From Bursaphelenchus xylophilus (lineage: Eukaryota; Nematoda; Chromadorea; Rhabditida; Aphelenchoididae): a stretch of DNA of 64,000 nucleotides. Positions within the stretch are counted from its first letter, which is position 1, and each line of letters opens with the position of its first letter. Positions 12,361-22,724 of the stretch are shown here, in pieces. Below the pieces are notes generated by a model. That model was not told the origin of the DNA, ran no database searches, and saw only the letters and a program-made list of their open reading frames with translations. The stretch lies in contig CAJFCV020000001.1 in assembly GCA_904066235.2 (NCBI GenBank), positions 3,038,001 to 3,102,000 on the forward strand. Direction: 5' to 3'. The translations under genes were made by a program, and so were the position numbers.

Positions 12361-12628
12361 TCAGACCGTCGGGAAAATAATGTGGATTCCTCGCACCTAA
12401 TACTGATAGAGAGCGAAGCAAAGAATCAAATGGAAGTAAGTGGTCGGTAAAATACGCATCTTTTCACAGGTATTTTTTTTTTGAAAAAAGGGAAAAGCGT
12501 CAAATTTTGCTGACAAAAAATGTTTTTTTTTTTTTTGATTTGCATTTATAGCTTTTAAAGCCGTCGCAAAGCGATGATGGCGATTTCAACGCGCGACAAA
12601 TCCACATTATTTTCCCAACAGACTGATA
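12361..12628. mobile_element. MITE-T copy 8 (type b), long variant
   Basis: TCAGACCGTCGGGAAAATAA to CATTATTTTCCCAACAGACTGA, in tandem with copy 7 and only 7 bp away. It is about 100 bp longer than other type b copies through an AT-rich internal segment. Confidence 0.7.
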
Positions 12629-14261
12629 CAATAAGTCGCTAAGGATTAAAAAAAAACCCCAATTTGTTATAGGCTTCATTGTGCAGTGGTTAGTTTTGGC
12701 CTAAAATTAACTCTTAAACAAAAAGTGCCTATTGCGGAACCTTTAAAATTAAGCATATAAGGGAGAAAATGGTTGTTGTAGAAGGACTTTGTTGTACTGT
12801 TGGGTCATCGTAGTATGTGTAAAACCTATTTGCCGAAAGATGTATTACCAAAAATGGTGTACAACGCCTGCACAAAAAATTGCAAACGGTCAGAAAAATA
12901 TTTTTTTATAAAGGTTTTGTTGTAGGGAGGTCCATGATGACCTAAAATTGACTCGGCTAGACCTCCAAAATTGATAGTTATAGCACCTTCGAAGCTTCTA
13001 AATCAAGTATTTAAAGAAAAAATTTCAAAAAATGACTACTTTACAGCACTATTTAAGAAAAAAATAAAAGTCACCGAGGTGCTTGACCAGTCGTTTGGGC
13101 AGTTAACTAAACGCGTTGGCGCTCGGCTAGCGATTTTCTGTTGAAAAGGACGACTTTTCCAAAAGTTGTATGAAAGGTTTTCAGTAAGAGATTGCTAATT
13201 TTAATAAAGCTACCCCTCTCCGAACTTCCCTATAAGACCACAAACCTCCGCAGATTCCCATTCATTTCGCCGACTCCAAATAAGCTAATTAGTCCCAGCG
13301 GAAAAAACACGTATGTCCGGCGGATCCCCTGCGTGTTTCTCGGCTCCAACTCACCGAGAACTGTCGCCCCCTATTGTCTAATTATTGTTCCGAAACGGGT
13401 AAAAGCGGCGTCCCGCACGGCCAAGTGTCACGTCTCGATTTTTGAAGCGCCTCCAATTCGTCTCAACCGCTTCCTCTAAGCGCGCCCTTTCTTCTTCGTC
13501 GTCGTCCTCCTCTTCCTCCCCGAAAATGGCCATTCTTCAGGTTCGAATTCAAAGGAGGAATTCCGCCGGATATACAATAAATTTTTGAGGAGCTATTTGT
13601 TTATGGTGCGGCGAGTCGCGCTTCAGCTGTAGGGGGGAAAATGTGATGTGCGGGAAAATAGTTTTTGTCGAGGCAGTGGTGAAGTCACGGGAAATATTAT
13701 GTCATCGTATGTTTTGATGGCCGTTTTAGAAGTTGATCTACCAAAAAAATGCAAGAAGAAGATCTACTTATTGTAGGATTTCGTTATATTTACATATAGA
13801 GGATCATTTTGGACTAGTTAGTTCAGCGACATTTTTCGTTCAACGTCTGAAGAAGCAATTAAAATTTTCGGTATAAAAAATGGAAGTAAGCCCCTTCCGG
13901 ACTCAAATATCGTCTTTGTCGGCAAAATCAGAAGTAAAAAAGTTTTGAAAAAGTATCAAAATAACGCCTACCAAGAAATACGTAATGGGTATTCCGCAAA
14001 CATTAATTTATTACAGGTTTCTTGCAAATTATAAAGCTATAAAATCTATTCCACTGCAATGGAACATCTATTCTATGGAAAGTATACGGATTCGTGCACA
14101 ATTAATGTCAGTCTGATAGCGAGCAAATTTTAAAAATCTCAAGGCTTAATTGAAGAACATTCATCCGTAAACTCAAGAGAATGTCCTTGCAACCCTCCCA
14201 CTTTCAAACTAAAAGCCTCACTTGTTTCTGCAAAATGCGAGTTAAAAATCTCGGGGATAAG
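12629..14261. other. Intergenic stretch, no gene supported
   Basis: 13,190-13,600 is GC-richer and has a 95-codon open frame on the plus strand and an acidic open frame of about 50 codons on the minus strand (from 13,533). I recognise neither. The rest is AT-rich. Confidence 0.35.
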
Positions 14262-14560
14262 ATTAATCAAATTTTGTCTCAATTGTCGTCAAAATCTAAC
14301 TGAGATCTTTTCGGCCGAGAGAGTACGCGAAACGCGGAGAACGGTAAAAAAAAAGTTTTGGCCATATCTTTGCCAGTTTCCTGCGGAAAAATTTCATTTT
14401 TCGTGGAAACATCATTCCATATGGTAGAAATAAGCATGAAACTTTTCGTGCTCAAATTCGCAAGAAAGTGTGACATTTTTCCCAAATGTCGACCTAAAAG
14501 TCCCTGTCGTTTCTGCAAAAAACTGGAGCTCGGAATTTCACACATGGCCTTAAAAAATTG
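14262..14560 (+). repeat. Rep-C copy, ends lost
   Basis: The core GGCCGAGAGAGTACGCG is followed by GGCATGAAACTTTTCG-type sequence, adjacent to the complete copy at 14,578. Terminal repeats are not recognisable. Confidence 0.6.
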
Positions 14561-14577
14561 TTCTAATTTTGTACTAA

Positions 14578-15026
14578 CAGGGGAAGTACTTGAAGTGTGA
14601 CGCTCAGATTTTCTTTAAAATTTGCACACACGTCGGGTATGGACTAAATATCAATTCCTGAAAGTTTTAGCTCGCGCTTTGCGGGCGCCGCCGAGATATC
14701 GAACGATTTTTGCCGCCGAGAGAGCACGCTCAACGTGGAGAGCGGTCAGAGAGAAAAGCGCTTTTTGGCCATAACTTTGGCAGTTTCGTGCGGAAAAATT
14801 TCATTTTTTGTAGAAACATTATCCTTTACAGTTGAAATAGGCATGAAACTTTTCGTGCCGAAATTCGGCAAAAAGTCCTAAAATTTCGCCGACTTTCGAT
14901 CTAAAAATCTCGGTTGTTTCTGCAAAGCGCGAGCTAGGATTCCCGCATCTATCTTAGAAAAAATTATTCTAAATTTGTGCCAAGTTTCATCAAAATCTGA
15001 GCGTCACACTTCAAGTACTTCCCTTG
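14578..15026. mobile_element. Rep-C reference copy, TAA target duplication
   Basis: 449 bp. The ends CAGGGGAAGTACTTGAAGTG and the matching CACTTCAAGTACTTCCCTTG form inverted repeats of about 39 bp that continue through GACGCTCAGATTTT. Both sides are flanked by TAA. A 3-bp TWA duplication is what PIF/Harbinger transposases leave, so I assign it tentatively there. It is non-coding. Confidence 0.8.
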
Positions 15027-15510
15027 TAAGTCTCATCGAGATATAAACCTTACAAATGGAGTACTTCCCCTTACATAAATATGACATCCAAGTAAGGCAA
15101 CAAAACAATTTCAAAGTTTTATCTGACAATGTGAAAATGAGCTCCCAATCTGTTTCCAGACACCTAATGATGCATGCAACCCCCAGAACTGCACTCGGAT
15201 ACCGAGCCTTGTTATAGCAGGGCGCTACAACAATTTTCTCGTTCATTTCCCCCCTCGTTTCTTGGGAATTGTTTCCGCCGATTTTCGCGTTCCCACGGTA
15301 CAAAGTTTTCCCCGGACAGCCTCTTCGTATGCAAAGCGCGACATATGTGAACATACGGACGTATATATAGATGTTAGTGGGAAAATTGTAGTCAGATGTA
15401 AGACCGAAAAGTGCACATGGAATATTGAAGATTGTGGCTGGAAGTGGAATGTTTTGAAGGAATTTATTAGGGAGTTGTGATGAAAAATATGTTCTAAAAA
15501 ATAATATAAG

Positions 15511-15664
15511 TATCAGGGTGTCGGGAAAATAATGAGCGCAGTGTCGCGGCGCCAATTGCGTCGCTGAATGAAAAGAAATTTGAATTTGTCGCGACACATT
15601 TCATTTTCCCGATGGCGATGCGATTTCCGGTGCGACAGAGTGCTCATTATTTTCCCGATAGACA
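15511..15664. mobile_element. MITE-T copy 9 (type a)
   Basis: TATCAGGGTGTCGGGAAAAT to CATTATTTTCCCGATAGACA, with interior GAGCGCAGTGTCGC. Confidence 0.85.
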
Positions 15665-15667
15665 GAA

Positions 15668-15919
15668 AAAACATGCATGGACATTTGTTCTCTTTCGCAC
15701 AGTGCATGTTGCACCTTTTCCCACGCTTGTCGCCAACGCACAGTGCATTTTTCTCTTTTCGCACTGTGCAAAGCTCAAAAAAGCCGTTTGCACTGTGCAA
15801 GTTTCTCGCAGCGATATTTTCATGCACAGTGCAAAAACCAAACAAGGCGAAATGCACGGTGCAAAATGGGAGTTTTTTTGTGCACAGTGCGACAAAATGT
15901 CTATGCATTTTATGAAAAT
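15668..15919. repeat. GCAC-palindrome element 1
   Basis: Inverted ends (CATGCATGGACATT / AATGTCTATGCATTTTATG) enclose closely spaced copies of the palindrome GCACAGTGCA and variants (GCACTGTGCA, GCACGGTGCA), about nine in 250 bp. It abuts MITE-T copy 9. Confidence 0.7.
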
Positions 15920-16087
15920 ACCGTCAGTATGAAACCTCTGTACAACGAACCACACGAAAAAACGGAAATTTTGTGGCGTTATAGAAAGGTTTTTTTTAAA
16001 TGGAGGTTGATTTGGAAAGGTAGAGTTTTGAAACCTCTAAAAATATTTTACTTGATTTTTTAATTGTTATAGACAGGTGTCGTTGTA

Positions 16088-16145
16088 GAAGGCGGGCCAA
16101 AAAATTGTACTAGACCGTCCAAAAGTCTTGACATGTTTTCACAGT
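16088..16145. repeat. Rep-F fragment
   Basis: GGCGGGCCAAAAAATTG, then AAAAGTCTTGACATG and CACAGTGCACC. This is one end of the element seen complete at 36,326-36,578. Confidence 0.5.
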
Positions 16146-16182
16146 GCACCATAGCTCAAAAAACTCGTTGCAGTGGGACGAG

Positions 16183-16336
16183 TATCGGTCTGTCGGGAAA
16201 ATAATGAGCACTCTGTCGGATCGAAAATCGCATTGCCGCCGAGAAAATGAATTGTGTTGCGACAAAATAAAATCTCTTGTCACTTCAGCGGCGCGATTGC
16301 AGAGCGACATTGTGCTCATTATTTTCCCGACAGTGT
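16183..16336. mobile_element. MITE-T copy 10 (type a)
   Basis: TATCGGTCTGTCGGGAAAAT to CTCATTATTTTCCCGACAG. Confidence 0.85.
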
Positions 16337-16372
16337 AAACACAACAAAAAAATGGCTTTTTGGGCCGCTTAC

Positions 16373-16494
16373 TCTCAGTCTGTCGGGAAAATAATGTGGA
16401 TTTGTCGCGCCCTCAAGCTTTGCGTCGGCTGGAGATTTGGAATGCGACGGCGACTAGGAGAGCCAAATCCACATTATTTTCCCGACAGACTGAC
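16373..16494. mobile_element. MITE-T copy 11 (type b)
   Basis: Ends CTCAGTCTGTCGGGAAAAT and TTTTCCCGACAGACTGA, with the type b interior TGTGGATTTGTCGCG. It is compact, 122 bp. Confidence 0.85.
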
Positions 16495-17335
16495 ATAACC
16501 ACTTTTTGTGGCCAAGTTATGTCGCTCTTCGGTTCACCATGGCTACATCAACAACATCAAATGAATCAACTTGCAACCCCAACCCCTACAAACCGAATCT
16601 CACCCAACAAAAATGAAAATGAACTCTATGAAAAAAATGCCTGAGGCCGCGCTTCCTGCCTTTCCCGCGGCGAAAAATAAGCCCGCCAAAAGACAATAAA
16701 AACAATGGTTATGGAGAGGGGCCCGTAATAGATATTCCCCCCGCTTTTACATACGGTTTAATCGAAAACCCGAGATTTTTTGGCCAGAAAGTAAGAAAAA
16801 AGTAATTTTTTTACATTTCAAGTTTACCTACGGCAATTTGAGTGACTCGCGCGGAATGTTTCCAAAAAAAAAATTTTTTGTTTCTGGCCATTTAGTGGAG
16901 ACGGGCAATTTGTTAGGCGAGGGAAATTTGAACGGATGAGCGCTCTAATTTTGGGTTGGAAAAAGTTTTTTGCATGCAGATGATACGACACAGATGGATG
17001 GATTGTACGGCCCACATAAATTGGGAAGGGAGTTTGGGTGGCTGGAGAGAATAAAGAGAGCTAGTTTAACTAGTTGGTATATAGTGAAATATACGGGGAG
17101 AACTGATTTTAACGTCATTGCTAAGCCAAGGGGGCATTTAAAAACTTCAATATAACGAAGCTTGTCTATTACAAACAACTTCAAATATCGCAAAATTCAA
17201 GTTAAAGCCAAAATAAAAGTGTCTACAACAAGACTTTTCAATAAGCCAATAAATTTTTTGATTTCTTGCAATTCGTTGTACAAAGGTTTGATTATTTGGC
17301 ATAATGCAATAATGCTTTATAAATTAGTATTGGAT
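16495..17335. other. Intergenic stretch, no gene supported
   Basis: Several open frames of about 60-110 codons on both strands lack any recognisable domain. There is one short basic frame near 16,610-16,695. Nothing is convincing. Confidence 0.35.
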
Positions 17336-17504
17336 ATAGATTCTGTCGGGGAAATAATGTGCATTCATTACGCCTTAAAATCGCCTATCATCGCTTTGCG
17401 ACGGCAAGCCGCGGCTGGAGATTTGGCATGCGACTTCGACGAGGCGAGATATTTTGCTGCTAAAAGTCCACTACTTTGTCAGTCCGTTCCCTGACAGAGT
17501 GATA
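17336..17504. mobile_element. MITE-T copy 12 (type b), abutting the tRNA-Leu unit
   Basis: TTCTGTCGGGGAAATAATGT to CCCTGACAGAGTGATA. Its right end runs directly into the conserved 5' flank of the first tRNA-Leu gene. Confidence 0.75.
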
Positions 17505-17542
17505 AATTCGCGTTCAATCAAGCGAAGGCAAGTTGAGAGCGT

Positions 17543-17658
17543 GCAGGGATGGCCGAGTGGTCTAAGGCGCTAGACTCAAGCGAAGAGCTTCGTTGCGGTG
17601 CAACGGCGAGCGTTCTAGTATCGTTATCGATGCGTGGGTTCGAATCCCACTTCCTGCA
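17543..17658 (+). tRNA. tRNA-Leu (anticodon CAA), intron-containing, copy 1
   Basis: The acceptor GCAGGGA pairs with TTCCTGC, the D-arm region is GGCCGAGTGGTCTAAGGC, and the T-arm is GTGGGTTCGAATCCCAC. The anticodon stem is CTAGA/TCTAG with loop CT-CAA-G. A 32-nt intron (17,581-17,612) follows the base after the anticodon, the usual place for eukaryotic tRNA introns. A long variable arm fits leucine. It decodes UUG codons. Confidence 0.93.
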
Positions 17659-17995
17659 GAAATTTTTTGGCTTTTTTGAATTGTAAATATCGTAGTTTAC
17701 ATTAATTTTTGAGAGTAATTGTAATTTTTTAGTAATATTTGGGGGAAGTTCGATTCCCACTATATTTTTATTGTTTTGGGGGGTTGTTTTGTGTGATTTT
17801 TATGGATAAAAATGTGAGTGTAATATGCAGAGTATTGACATTTCTGTTGTTTAAAGACGCCAAAAAATAATTTTCTATTCAATTACGAACAAAAAATTCA
17901 TTTTACAAAGACATTTTCTCATTAGCCGTATTTTACATATTACTCGATAGACTGATAAATTCGCGTTCAATCAAGCGAAGGCAAGTTGAGAGCGT

Positions 17996-18111
17996 GCAGG
18001 GATGGCCGAGTGGTCTAAGGCGCTAGACTCAAGCGAACAGCTTCGTTGCGGTGCAACGGCGGGCGTTCTAGTATCGTTATCGATGCGTGGGTTCGAATCC
18101 CACTTCCTGCA
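17996..18111 (+). tRNA. tRNA-Leu (anticodon CAA), intron-containing, copy 2
   Basis: The mature part is identical by eye to copy 1 and the intron differs at two bases. The 42 bp upstream (GCGTTCAATCAAGCGAAGGC and on) are the same as for copy 1, so the whole unit was duplicated. It forms an inverted repeat with copy 3. Confidence 0.93.
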
Positions 18112-18361
18112 GAAGTTTTTTGATCCTTTTACTTTGGACTTTAAGCGATATTTGGGGCAGGTTCGACTCCAACTTGATTTTTCTGGTCACAGAAGTTCTT
18201 GGTTTTTATTTTTGTTGTTGCGTTAAATTTTAATGCAAAAATGGGTTGACATTTATTTTGGAAAATCGCTACAGGACGAAAATTAAAGTGTGCAAAACAA
18301 TCGAGTCGAACCTGCCCGAACTATCGCTAAAAATTCAAAGTAAACGAATCAAAAAAGTTTC

Positions 18362-18477
18362 TGCAGGAAGTGGGATTCGAACCCACGCATCGATAACGAT
18401 ACTAGAACGCTCGCCGTTGCACCGCAACGAAGCTCTTCGCTTGAGTCTAGCGCCTTAGACCACTCGGCCATCCCTGC
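18362..18477 (-). tRNA. tRNA-Leu (anticodon CAA), intron-containing, copy 3
   Basis: Reverse-strand copy with the same acceptor, T-arm and intron as copy 1. Its upstream flank (to 18,520) again matches the others and ends in a MITE-T end. Confidence 0.93.
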
Positions 18478-18515
18478 ACGCTCTCAACTTGCCTTCGCTT
18501 GGTTGAACGCGAATT

Positions 18516-18753
18516 TATCACTCTGTTGGGGGAAGTTATGTGGATTTGTCGCAGCAAAATGTCTCGCCTCGTCGCACAAATCTCTAGCTGCGACTAACTG
18601 CTAGTTGCAGCAAGAGAAAGCGATGATTTGAAACAGTAAAGCCACTCCTAAAAGTGCAGGTCTGGCTTAGGACAACAACACGTTTATTTTGCTTGACCTT
18701 CGCAGATCTTGTCGCTGCGGCAGAGTCCATATTATTTTCCCGACAGACTGATT
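18516..18753. mobile_element. MITE-T copy 13 (type b), long variant
   Basis: Left end TATCACTCTGTTGGGGGAAG, interior TGTGGATTTGTCGCAGC, right end TATTTTCCCGACAGACTGA. Its left end is fused to the tRNA-Leu flank and its right end to hAT-N2. Confidence 0.75.
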
Positions 18754-18758
18754 GTAAG

Positions 18759-19189
18759 CAGAGATTGCCACGGCTCCGGAGCCGGCTGTTGGCTCCGGCT
18801 CTGAGCGGCTCCGGCTCCGAGCCGGGAGCCAGAGCCGGAGCCGGAAATTTTGGGTGCGGCTCCGGCTCTCGAGCCCAAAGTCGGAGCCGGGCTTCTCAGC
18901 GTTCAGAAAAGTAGAAATTTCTGATTTTGTTAAACCAAATTGCTTGAAAAATACTGGGAGGATGTGTTGCGTACAACTTGCCTGTAAAAACGTTTGCTAT
19001 ATGATCTTTGGCACTAATGGCTTTTATTTTTGGTAAAATAAATTTTGCACAGGAGCCGGAATTCGGAGCCGGAGAACTTATTAAAATTTACACGGGGCCG
19101 GGAGCCGGAGCCGGAACTGCAAATTTGGTCTCGGCTCCGGCTCTGGGAGCTAAGAGCCGGAGCCGAAATTTTGACCGTGGCAATCTCTG
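18759..19189. mobile_element. Non-autonomous hAT-like element (hAT-N2)
   Basis: 431 bp, ends CAGAGATTGCCACGG / CCGTGGCAATCTCTG, exact 8-bp duplication ATTGTAAG on both sides. The CAGAG start and 8-bp duplication are typical of hAT. Near both ends lie arrays of GGCTCCG / CGGAGCC units. No transposase is encoded. Confidence 0.88.
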
Positions 19190-19197
19190 ATTGTAAG

Positions 19198-19648
19198 TTC
19201 AATTCGCCAGGCCGTTCCAGATGAAAGGTGGTGCCTTTTGACCCGACTACCTTGTTATCATGCTATCTCCCTCCCACATACAACACGATCTCCACAAAAT
19301 AAAAAAAACATGCCAAAAAACACCCCAAACATTCATCAATTCCCAAAATTCGAACAAAAAATATCAATTACAGCGAAAACGGCGGACAAGAAAGATGAAA
19401 ATAAAATGCATGATAAAAGCGTCGTTCAGCACCCGTCAAATGTCAAGAAACTGAGGAAGCGGAGGGAATTGCCATGGAATTTCATTTAGATTAGAGGCCA
19501 AGATAAAGTGGCCAGTCGATGAAGCGGAAAATTTATTTCGGACAATCGCCTTAAGGGGAAGTAAGAGAGAACTTGGATGATATGAGTGTTAATGAAGTGT
19601 TTTCGGATTGAAATTTTTTAATTTCTTGGCAGGTTTTGCAATTTTTAT
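19198..19648. other. Intergenic stretch with one short lysine-rich frame
   Basis: A 59-codon frame (19,310-19,489) rich in Lys and Asn lies here. It has no start context, signal peptide, domain or splice partner that would make it a gene. Nothing else is seen. Confidence 0.3.
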
Positions 19649-19803
19649 AATTCTGTCGGGAAAATAATGAGCACTCAGTCGCATCTAAAGTCGTATCGTC
19701 GCAAAAAATTAATTGTGTCATAACAAAATCAAGCTGCTTTTCACTTCAGCGACGCGATTGGCGCAGCGACGTTGTGCTCACTATTTTCCCGACAGACTGA
19801 TAC
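19649..19803. mobile_element. MITE-T copy 14 (type a)
   Basis: TTCTGTCGGGAAAATAATGA to CTATTTTCCCGACAGACTGA. Confidence 0.85.
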
Positions 19804-20023
19804 ATATTTCACAAGTCACCAAAAGTCACGCAGTTCTTGCATTTCTATCAAATTTTGGGTACATTCCCAAGAGGAAAAAAATATATTCCGCAAGTATGTT
19901 CTGAGAGAACACGGAAAACAAGGAGCGTCGGCAAGACGGAAGGCGTTTTTTACCATTATGTAATATTGCCCAAAAAACAGTGATAACCTTTATTAAATCG
20001 ATAGGAAAATTGTAATATTGTTA

Positions 20024-20090
20024 TATCAACCTGTCGGGAAAATAACGAGCGCAATGTCGCTGAAGCCCCGCTGAAATGAAAAATCAATCT
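20024..20090. mobile_element. MITE-T copy 15 (type a), left half only
   Basis: TATCAACCTGTCGGGAAAAT then GAGCGCAATGTCGCTG. It breaks off where a GCAC-palindrome element begins. Confidence 0.7.
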
Positions 20091-20215
20091 TTTCACGGTC
20101 CGCACCATGCACAAAAAACACCCCATTTTGCACCGTGCATTTTGACAAGCATGGGAAACGTTGAAAAATGCACTGTGCAAAAATATAAGAAATATCCATG
20201 CACTTTATGAAAATA
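20091..20215. repeat. GCAC-palindrome element 2
   Basis: Repeats of GCACCGTGCA/GCACTGTGCA, ending in CCATGCACTTTATGAAAATA, the family end. Confidence 0.65.
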
Positions 20216-20284
20216 TTCAAGGCGCACACTTCAAGCTGCGCCCTAGCATTTTTAGTCAACTTTCAGCAAGGCTATTAGTCAAAA

Positions 20285-20424
20285 AAAGATGACCGCAATG
20301 TCGCTGCGTCAATGGCGTCGCTGAATTGAAAATCAATTTGATTTTGCCGCGACACAATTTATTTTTTCGGCGGCGATGCGATTTTCAATGCAACAGGGTG
20401 CTCATTATTTTTCCGACAGACGTT
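20285..20424. mobile_element. MITE-T copy 16 (type a), left end missing
   Basis: Begins inside the element at ACCGCAATGTCGCTGCG and has an intact right end TTATTTTTCCGACAGAC, close to the tRNA-Arg gene. Confidence 0.75.
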
Positions 20425-20471
20425 GTGACCTCTTCAAAAAGTGCCCTAACTCTACGAATTTTTGCACGCTT

Positions 20472-20544
20472 AGGACCTGATGGGACTCGAACCCACAATC
20501 TTCGGTTTAGGAGACCGACGCCTTATCCATTAGGCCACAGGTCC
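20472..20544 (-). tRNA. tRNA-Arg (anticodon CCT)
   Basis: Read on the minus strand: acceptor GGACCTG/CAGGTCC, D-arm region TGGCCTAATGGATAAGGC, anticodon stem TCGGT/ACCGA with loop CTCCTAA, T-arm TGTGGGTTCGAGTCCCAT. It has 73 nt including the discriminator base, no intron, and decodes AGG. Confidence 0.93.
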
Positions 20545-20860
20545 ATGCTGGCGGCAGCCGCTCTTTTTCTCATTCAAAAAAAGAGAGGAATGAAAAAAAA
20601 CTGAAAAAAGCGATAATTTTTTTTGTTTTTTTTTATTGCACAAGGTTTCTATCTATTTTTATTTATTTTTTGACCGTTTTTTGAAGAAATGCAGGATTTT
20701 TTTTGTGTTTGAAAAAATTCCTTTTGACAAATTGCCGGAGGCCGTTTTATTTGGCCAAATTTTGTTTTCGACTTTTACATTTTTTTTTTGGCCAAATAAG
20801 GGTATCATTCAAAAAAACATGTTTTGTTTTTTGCCTTTTTCTGTATTTTTTTATTATTTA

Positions 20861-20980
20861 CAGTCAAACCACTATACAACGAATGGACAAAAAAATATTT
20901 GTTGTAAAAGGCTTTCATTATATGAAGTTTTTTTGTATATTTTAACTTAAACTTGGCTCTTAGGACCTGCAAATAAATTT
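20861..20980. repeat. Dispersed repeat with AACCTCTGTACAACGAA-type end
   Basis: ACAGTCAAACCACTATACAA is followed by AACGAATGGAC. Similar ends recur at about 2895, 5083 (inverted), 7910, 10,777, 15,930, 33,850, 39,410 (inverted) and 41,546. The CAGT start resembles ends of pogo/Tigger-like elements, but no complete copy is present. Confidence 0.45.
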
Positions 20981-21255
20981 TGTTTGTTATAGAGAGTTTT
21001 CGTTACATGAAAGTTTCCTTTACCAATTTATATTGTAAAACACGTGATGTTATATATCGTCTAAAAATAATATTTACAAGACAATGTATTCAATTTTTTA
21101 TGACCTCCCGAAAATTTCCCCCCGATTTCCGTTGGCAACACGAGGAAGAGAAAAGTCACGTGACTCCGCTTTCGGAATGGCCTTTTGACCAAAAAGGGGC
21201 TTGTTTGTTTTTGTCAATAGCGTTTAGAAAATATGTAAAAATGGGAGACATTTTT

Positions 21256-21400
21256 TATCAGTCTGTCGGGAAAATAATGAGCGCTGAGCCGATCGTGTTG
21301 CTGCAGTGAAAAGCGATTTGATTTTGCCGCGACAAAACTTGATTTTCTCGGCGATTTTCGATGCGACAGAATGCTCATTATTTTTCAGACAGATCGATAT
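21256..21400. mobile_element. MITE-T copy 17 (type a)
   Basis: TATCAGTCTGTCGGGAAAAT with interior GAGCGCTGAGCC; degenerate right end TTTTTCAGACAGATCGA. Confidence 0.8.
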
Positions 21401-21562
21401 TTTCATAAAGTGCAAAGACATTTTTTCGCGGCCCGCACTATGCACAAAGAACTCCACTTTGCACCATGCTAAAAAATTTGCGCAGTTTGTGATTGGCACT
21501 GTGTGAAAGGTTCAAAATGCACTGTGTAAAGGCGAAAAAATGTTCATGCACTTTATGAAGAT
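21400..21562. repeat. GCAC-palindrome element 3
   Basis: Inverted ends TTTTCATAAAGTGCAAAGAC / TTCATGCACTTTATGAAG enclose degenerate GCACTATGCA-type palindromes. It sits exactly between two MITE-T copies. Confidence 0.7.
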
Positions 21563-21564
21563 CC

Positions 21565-21704
21565 TATCAGTCTGTCGGGAAAATAATGAAATAATGAACA
21601 CTCTGTCGCATGGAAAATCGCATAGCTGTAGAGAAAATCAACTGCGCCGCGACAAAATCAAGTCGCTTTCGACAGAGTCTTCATTACTTCCCCGGCTGAC
21701 TGTT
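21565..21704. mobile_element. MITE-T copy 18 (type a)
   Basis: TATCAGTCTGTCGGGAAAAT with a local duplication of AATAATGA; right end CTTCCCCGGCTGACTG. Confidence 0.75.
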
Positions 21705-21976
21705 AGTCCGTTTGCAGAGTCGCTGGAGTGAATTTCGAGACATCCGCTGTATAAAAAAATGCTTTGCACTATGCAATTTCTTTCTTTTTGCTCTGTGTAG
21801 ACATTTAAAATCCAGAATCTCGAAGTGAAAATTGGGTTTGATAATGAAAATAAACGTAATGTCAAGACACAATTAGTTTTTTTTCAGGGTTTTTTGTTTT
21901 TAGATAGCTATGGAACACAGTATTTATCCATTTACATGATGATAGAAAAAAATTTGGTCATAAGGAGTTAGACTTA

Positions 21977-22706
21977 CTAGGGAAGTGTACAAACGAACCC
22001 TCACCAAATGGCAAGTGATATACACCATTGGAAAGCCCTTGAAAAATGGTGAAAGATACCATTTTCATTTTTTGCAGAATGCCTTTCCGCGACGACATAC
22101 TGTAAATTTCATTATTTTTAGATCATTTCGCAACAAAAATCTTTTTTTCTCTTGGGCGGATAAAAATCCTCGGAGAGGGTTGCTTCAATAGTGCAGTGGT
22201 TGCTAAGCAGGCTGATAAGCCAAATCAAGCTAGGTTCGATTCCCAGCTTGGGCAAAAACATTTTGCGTTCTTACAGTTAGGATAATATTTGAGTTAAACT
22301 TTTACAAACGCTTTAATTTTTCTAGAAAACGGTCGATTACGGTTAAAACCATCAAACTTACATGTTTTTCAAAATTAAAAAAAGTGAAAAGTGTTTTTTC
22401 ATGTTATGGGTGTTTAAAACCAGTAAATATCATATGTAAAATGGTTTTACTGGCAAGCGCCAAACTTCATAATGATTCTTAGGCCAACCTAGTAGCAATA
22501 TTTGCCATTTAGCGTTTTGAAATAAGATCTATTTTGCCCCACAGCAGATATTGTAACTACTTAAGGGACAAATCAACCGTTTATAATTTTTTTCCCTGAG
22601 GCATTCTGCAAAAAATGAAAACGGTACCTTTCACCATTTTTCAAGGGCTTTCCAATGGTGTATAACACTTGCCATTTGGTGAGGGTTCGTTTGTACACTT
22701 CCCTAG
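21977..22706. mobile_element. Long-inverted-repeat element with TTA target duplication
   Basis: 730 bp. Arms of about 115 bp begin CTAGGGAAGTGTACAAACG and are mirrored at 22,600-22,706. TTA flanks both ends. The 3-bp duplication and GGGAAGT-type end relate it to Rep-C and suggest a PIF/Harbinger-type element. The interior is non-coding and contains a tRNA-like segment. Confidence 0.75.
22182..22254 (+). other. tRNA-like sequence inside a transposon (SINE or tRNA pseudogene)
   Basis: 73 nt with an A-box-like TAGTGCAGTGG and a B-box-like GGTTCGATTCC flanked by CTA/CCAG. The acceptor stem mispairs and the anticodon arm is irregular, so it is unlikely to be a working tRNA. A tRNA-derived insertion is the simplest reading. 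Confidence 0.5.
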
Positions 22707-22724
22707 TTAGGGAGACTTTCATTT

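Larger units (their letters stand above)
17950..18520. repeat. Large inverted repeat carrying two tRNA-Leu genes
   Basis: 17,950-18,180 and 18,290-18,520 are reverse complements over tRNA, 5' flank and about 70 bp of 3' flank. The 3' flank contains a tRNA B-box-like GGTTCGACTCC. The spacer is about 105 bp. Copy 1 (17,502-17,765) carries the same layout in decayed form, so the amplified unit is larger than the tRNA itself. Confidence 0.75.

Noticed and set aside
13192..13533. 95-codon plus-strand frame and acidic minus-strand frame
   Set aside because: They overlap on opposite strands, neither is recognised, and no splice structure was found.
17518..18458. Open frames over the tRNA-Leu genes
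   Set aside because: They simply translate the tRNA sequences on either strand.
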